A DNA stretch of 38,420 bases, taken from positions 1 through 38,420 of IMG/VR virus record IMGVR_UViG_3300032731_000382, one strand, 5' to 3'. The translations under genes were made by a program, and so were the position numbers. The notes beneath the pieces were generated by a model. The model saw nothing but the letters and a program-made list of their open reading frames with translations. It did no database searches and was not told where the DNA came from. Positions 37,125-38,420 of the stretch are shown here, in pieces (within the stretch, counting starts at the first letter, position 1; each line of letters starts with the position of its first letter). Source of the DNA: a virus.

Positions 37125-37141
37125 AATATAGAGGTTGAGAC

Positions 37142-37300
37142 ATGAACACACACACGAAAAAACCCGAAGCCGGCTGTAACCGACCCCGGGTCCAACATCC
37201 AGGCTGGTCGCCCAGAATGCCGAGTGGAATCTACATTCTACCGCGACCCAGCCGCAGAGACAAAGGCTGGTTCGATGATCGCCCCCGCTTGTCGACATGA
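37142..37300 (+). CDS. Short 52-codon frame downstream of the divergent promoter, possibly truncated
   Basis: ATG at 37142 with GAGG seven bases upstream, directly after the plus-strand divergent promoter. The 52 residues are basic and proline-rich (MNTHTKKPEAGC at the start, PSRRDKGWFDDRPRLST at the end) and match no family. The frame runs 26 bases into the transposase gene. It could be the remaining front part of a gene cut by the insertion element, its rest replaced by element sequence, or a leader frame. Confidence 0.45.
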   Translation: MNTHTKKPEAGCNRPRVQHPGWSPRMPSGIYILPRPSRRDKGWFDDRPRLST

Positions 37301-38315
37301 GCACACCAAGAGCCACGGCACAGACCGCAAGGGCAACCGGCGGTTCCGCTGTAAGGACTGCGGAAAGGCCTGGAGTGAGGATCACCCCAAGCCGCTGGGG
37401 AACATGCGGATTCCCGTCCGTGACGCCAAACTGGCCCTCCGGATGCTGGTCGAGGGCAACTCCATCCGCTCTACCGAGCGAATCACCGGACTGCATCGAG
37501 ATACGATTTGCCGCCTGATGGTCTACTTCGGGGAAGCCTGCCGGGAATTCCTGGATCGCCGCATGCAGGGCCTCACACTCACTCACCTGGAGTTCGATGA
37601 GCAATGGACGTACGTCTACAAAAAACAGGCCCGACTGACCGCGCAGGAGCGGGCCAAGCGCCACGACATGGGCGACATTTACCTCTGGACGTGCATTGAC
37701 CAGAAAACCAAACTGATGCCCTCATTCGTCGTCGGCAAGCGATCGGCCGACAACGCCCGACGGTTCATGATGGACGTGGCCGGCAGGATCACCATGCCCG
37801 GCCCCCACGCCAGCGACCCTCACGCCTACCAGGCTGGCGGGTACACGCAGGTTGTCCAGATCAGCACCGACGGCTTTCCGGCCTACCCCGAGGCTGTAGA
37901 CCTGGCCTTCGGCCCCTACTCCAAGTTCGGCACGATCATCAAGGAATACCGAAACGCCAGCATGGTCTACACGCCTTCCGAGATCGTGGGAACGAAGCGG
38001 ACCGGGGTCAAGAACATGCGAAAGAACGAGCGGTGGACGATATGCACGTCCCATGTCGAGCGGCTGAACGGGACGCAACGGCTCTTTCTGAAGCGGCTCA
38101 ACCGGCTGACTCTGTGCTTTTCCAAGAAGCTCGAAAACCTGGAAGCCGCCTTTGCCATCTTCGCCGCGTGGTACAACTTCTGCTGGCAGACCAGGAAGCC
38201 GGGAAACAGCGGAGAGAAGCGGCCGACGGCGGCCATGATGGCTAAGCTTGCCGGGCACGTCTGGAGCTTTGACGAGTTGTTCGAGGCCGTGCTTGAGCCG
38301 GCCACAAGCGCTTAA
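37275..38315 (+). CDS. IS1-like transposase
   Basis: 346 residues from ATG at 37275 (AAAGG upstream); a GTG at 37224 is alternative. N-terminal zinc-finger-like segment: ACRHEHTKSHGTDRKGNRRF with C26, C29 in CKDCG. Then a helix-turn-helix (LRMLVEGNSIRSTERITGLH, DTICRLMVYFGEA). DDE residues of the IS1 type: D108 in LEFDEQWTYV, D199 in STDGFPAYP, and E262 in HVERLNGTQR, followed by CFSKKLENLEAAFAIFAAWYNF. One continuous frame, not the two-frame InsA/InsB layout of classical IS1. Terminal inverted repeats could not be set by eye. Confidence 0.85.
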   Translation: MIAPACRHEHTKSHGTDRKGNRRFRCKDCGKAWSEDHPKPLGNMRIPVRDAKLALRMLVEGNSIRSTERITGLHRDTICRLMVYFGEACREFLDRRMQGLTLTHLEFDEQWTYVYKKQARLTAQERAKRHDMGDIYLWTCIDQKTKLMPSFVVGKRSADNARRFMMDVAGRITMPGPHASDPHAYQAGGYTQVVQISTDGFPAYPEAVDLAFGPYSKFGTIIKEYRNASMVYTPSEIVGTKRTGVKNMRKNERWTICTSHVERLNGTQRLFLKRLNRLTLCFSKKLENLEAAFAIFAAWYNFCWQTRKPGNSGEKRPTAAMMAKLAGHVWSFDELFEAVLEPATSA

Positions 38316-38420
38316 GGGCTTGTATCGCCGATGCCCGTCATAGATGTATCCGTCCTTCGTGACGCCAAGCGGTTGCTGCACGCCATGCTTCCGAATGCTT
38401 TGAGCCAGGTTGACGATATC
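38316..38420 (-). pseudogene. ParB-like domain fragment, cut by the insertion element
   Basis: On the minus strand, reading inward from the window end, the frame encodes DIVNLAQSIRKHGVQQPLGV, then KDGYIYDGHRRYK, a classic ParB-type box (SI...G...QP, DGHRRY). Beyond that point it enters the transposase gene and stops making sense, so the C-terminal part is missing or displaced. The N-terminal part lies outside the window. This is a different, second ParB-like gene from that at 5052, with the canonical DGHRRY rather than DGHLR. The likely cause is insertion of the IS1-like element. Confidence 0.6.

Noticed and set aside
37722-38381. A long minus-strand frame opposite the transposase that could be called a complete ParB gene
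   Set aside because: Only the segment beyond about 38316 resembles ParB; the rest is antisense to a clear DDE transposase and has no ParB-like or other recognisable content.
1-38420. CRISPR array, integrase, and phage repressor
   Set aside because: No regularly spaced repeats, and no tyrosine or serine recombinase motifs or CI-like repressor were found among the credible frames; lysogeny genes, if any, lie outside.

Overview
The window reads as about 32 kb of a tailed-phage (or prophage) genome followed by about 6 kb of accessory or host-flank DNA. The base composition is GC-rich and coding is tight, with many ATGA, TGATG and GTGA start/stop overlaps. The head genes are of the HK97 type (P27-like small terminase, large terminase, portal, S49 protease, delta-domain major capsid). 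The tail genes (connector, closure, gp10-like, terminator, tube, frameshifted chaperone, tape measure, no sheath) point to a siphovirus with a long non-contractile tail. A long GspG-like prepilin at 32.4-33.5 kb is of a type common in Planctomycetota, so a planctomycete host is my best guess; this is inference. No integrase, repressor, replication gene or complete lysis cassette is visible.

Layout. 0-4.9 kb: a small membrane protein, virion-surface candidates including a LamG-domain protein ending in pentapeptide repeats, an HNH endonuclease and unknowns. 5.0-7.6 kb: a ParB-like protein overlapping an ABC-ATPase/GNAT fusion of the Mom-like type, then a convergent minus-strand cassette (small protein, ASCH domain, excisionase-like HTH) under a strong sigma70-type promoter with a 12-bp palindrome in its spacer. 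I read this as a candidate DNA base modification and sensing module. 7.8-14.3 kb: terminases, portal, protease and an orphan LexA-type DNA-binding domain. 14.4-21.2 kb: an intrinsic terminator, major capsid protein, a beta-helix protein, connectors, tail tube and the tail chaperone pair with a canonical G GGA AAC slippery site. 21.2-26.2 kb: tape measure and distal tail or unknown proteins, two of them cysteine-rich.

26.2-32.4 kb: eight consecutive plus-strand genes make a glycan-type cluster: two GT4-like glycosyltransferases, one exostosin-like glycosyltransferase, two tandem paralogous GT-A-like proteins, a sulfotransferase-like protein and two SAM methyltransferases. Most are translationally coupled. 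This is the most striking part of the window: a phage-linked pathway that could build and then sulfate and methylate a glycan on the virion, the cell surface or possibly DNA.

32.4-38.4 kb: on the minus strand, a prepilin gene whose stop lies 2 bp from the last glycosyltransferase stop, then a DNA methyltransferase with a C-terminal nuclease-like domain and its small upstream partner. After these come a winged-helix protein, an atypical tRNA gene with a 37-nt variable region, a ribbon-helix-helix gene with mirror-image divergent promoters, and an IS1-like transposase that appears to have cut a second ParB-like gene at the window's end.
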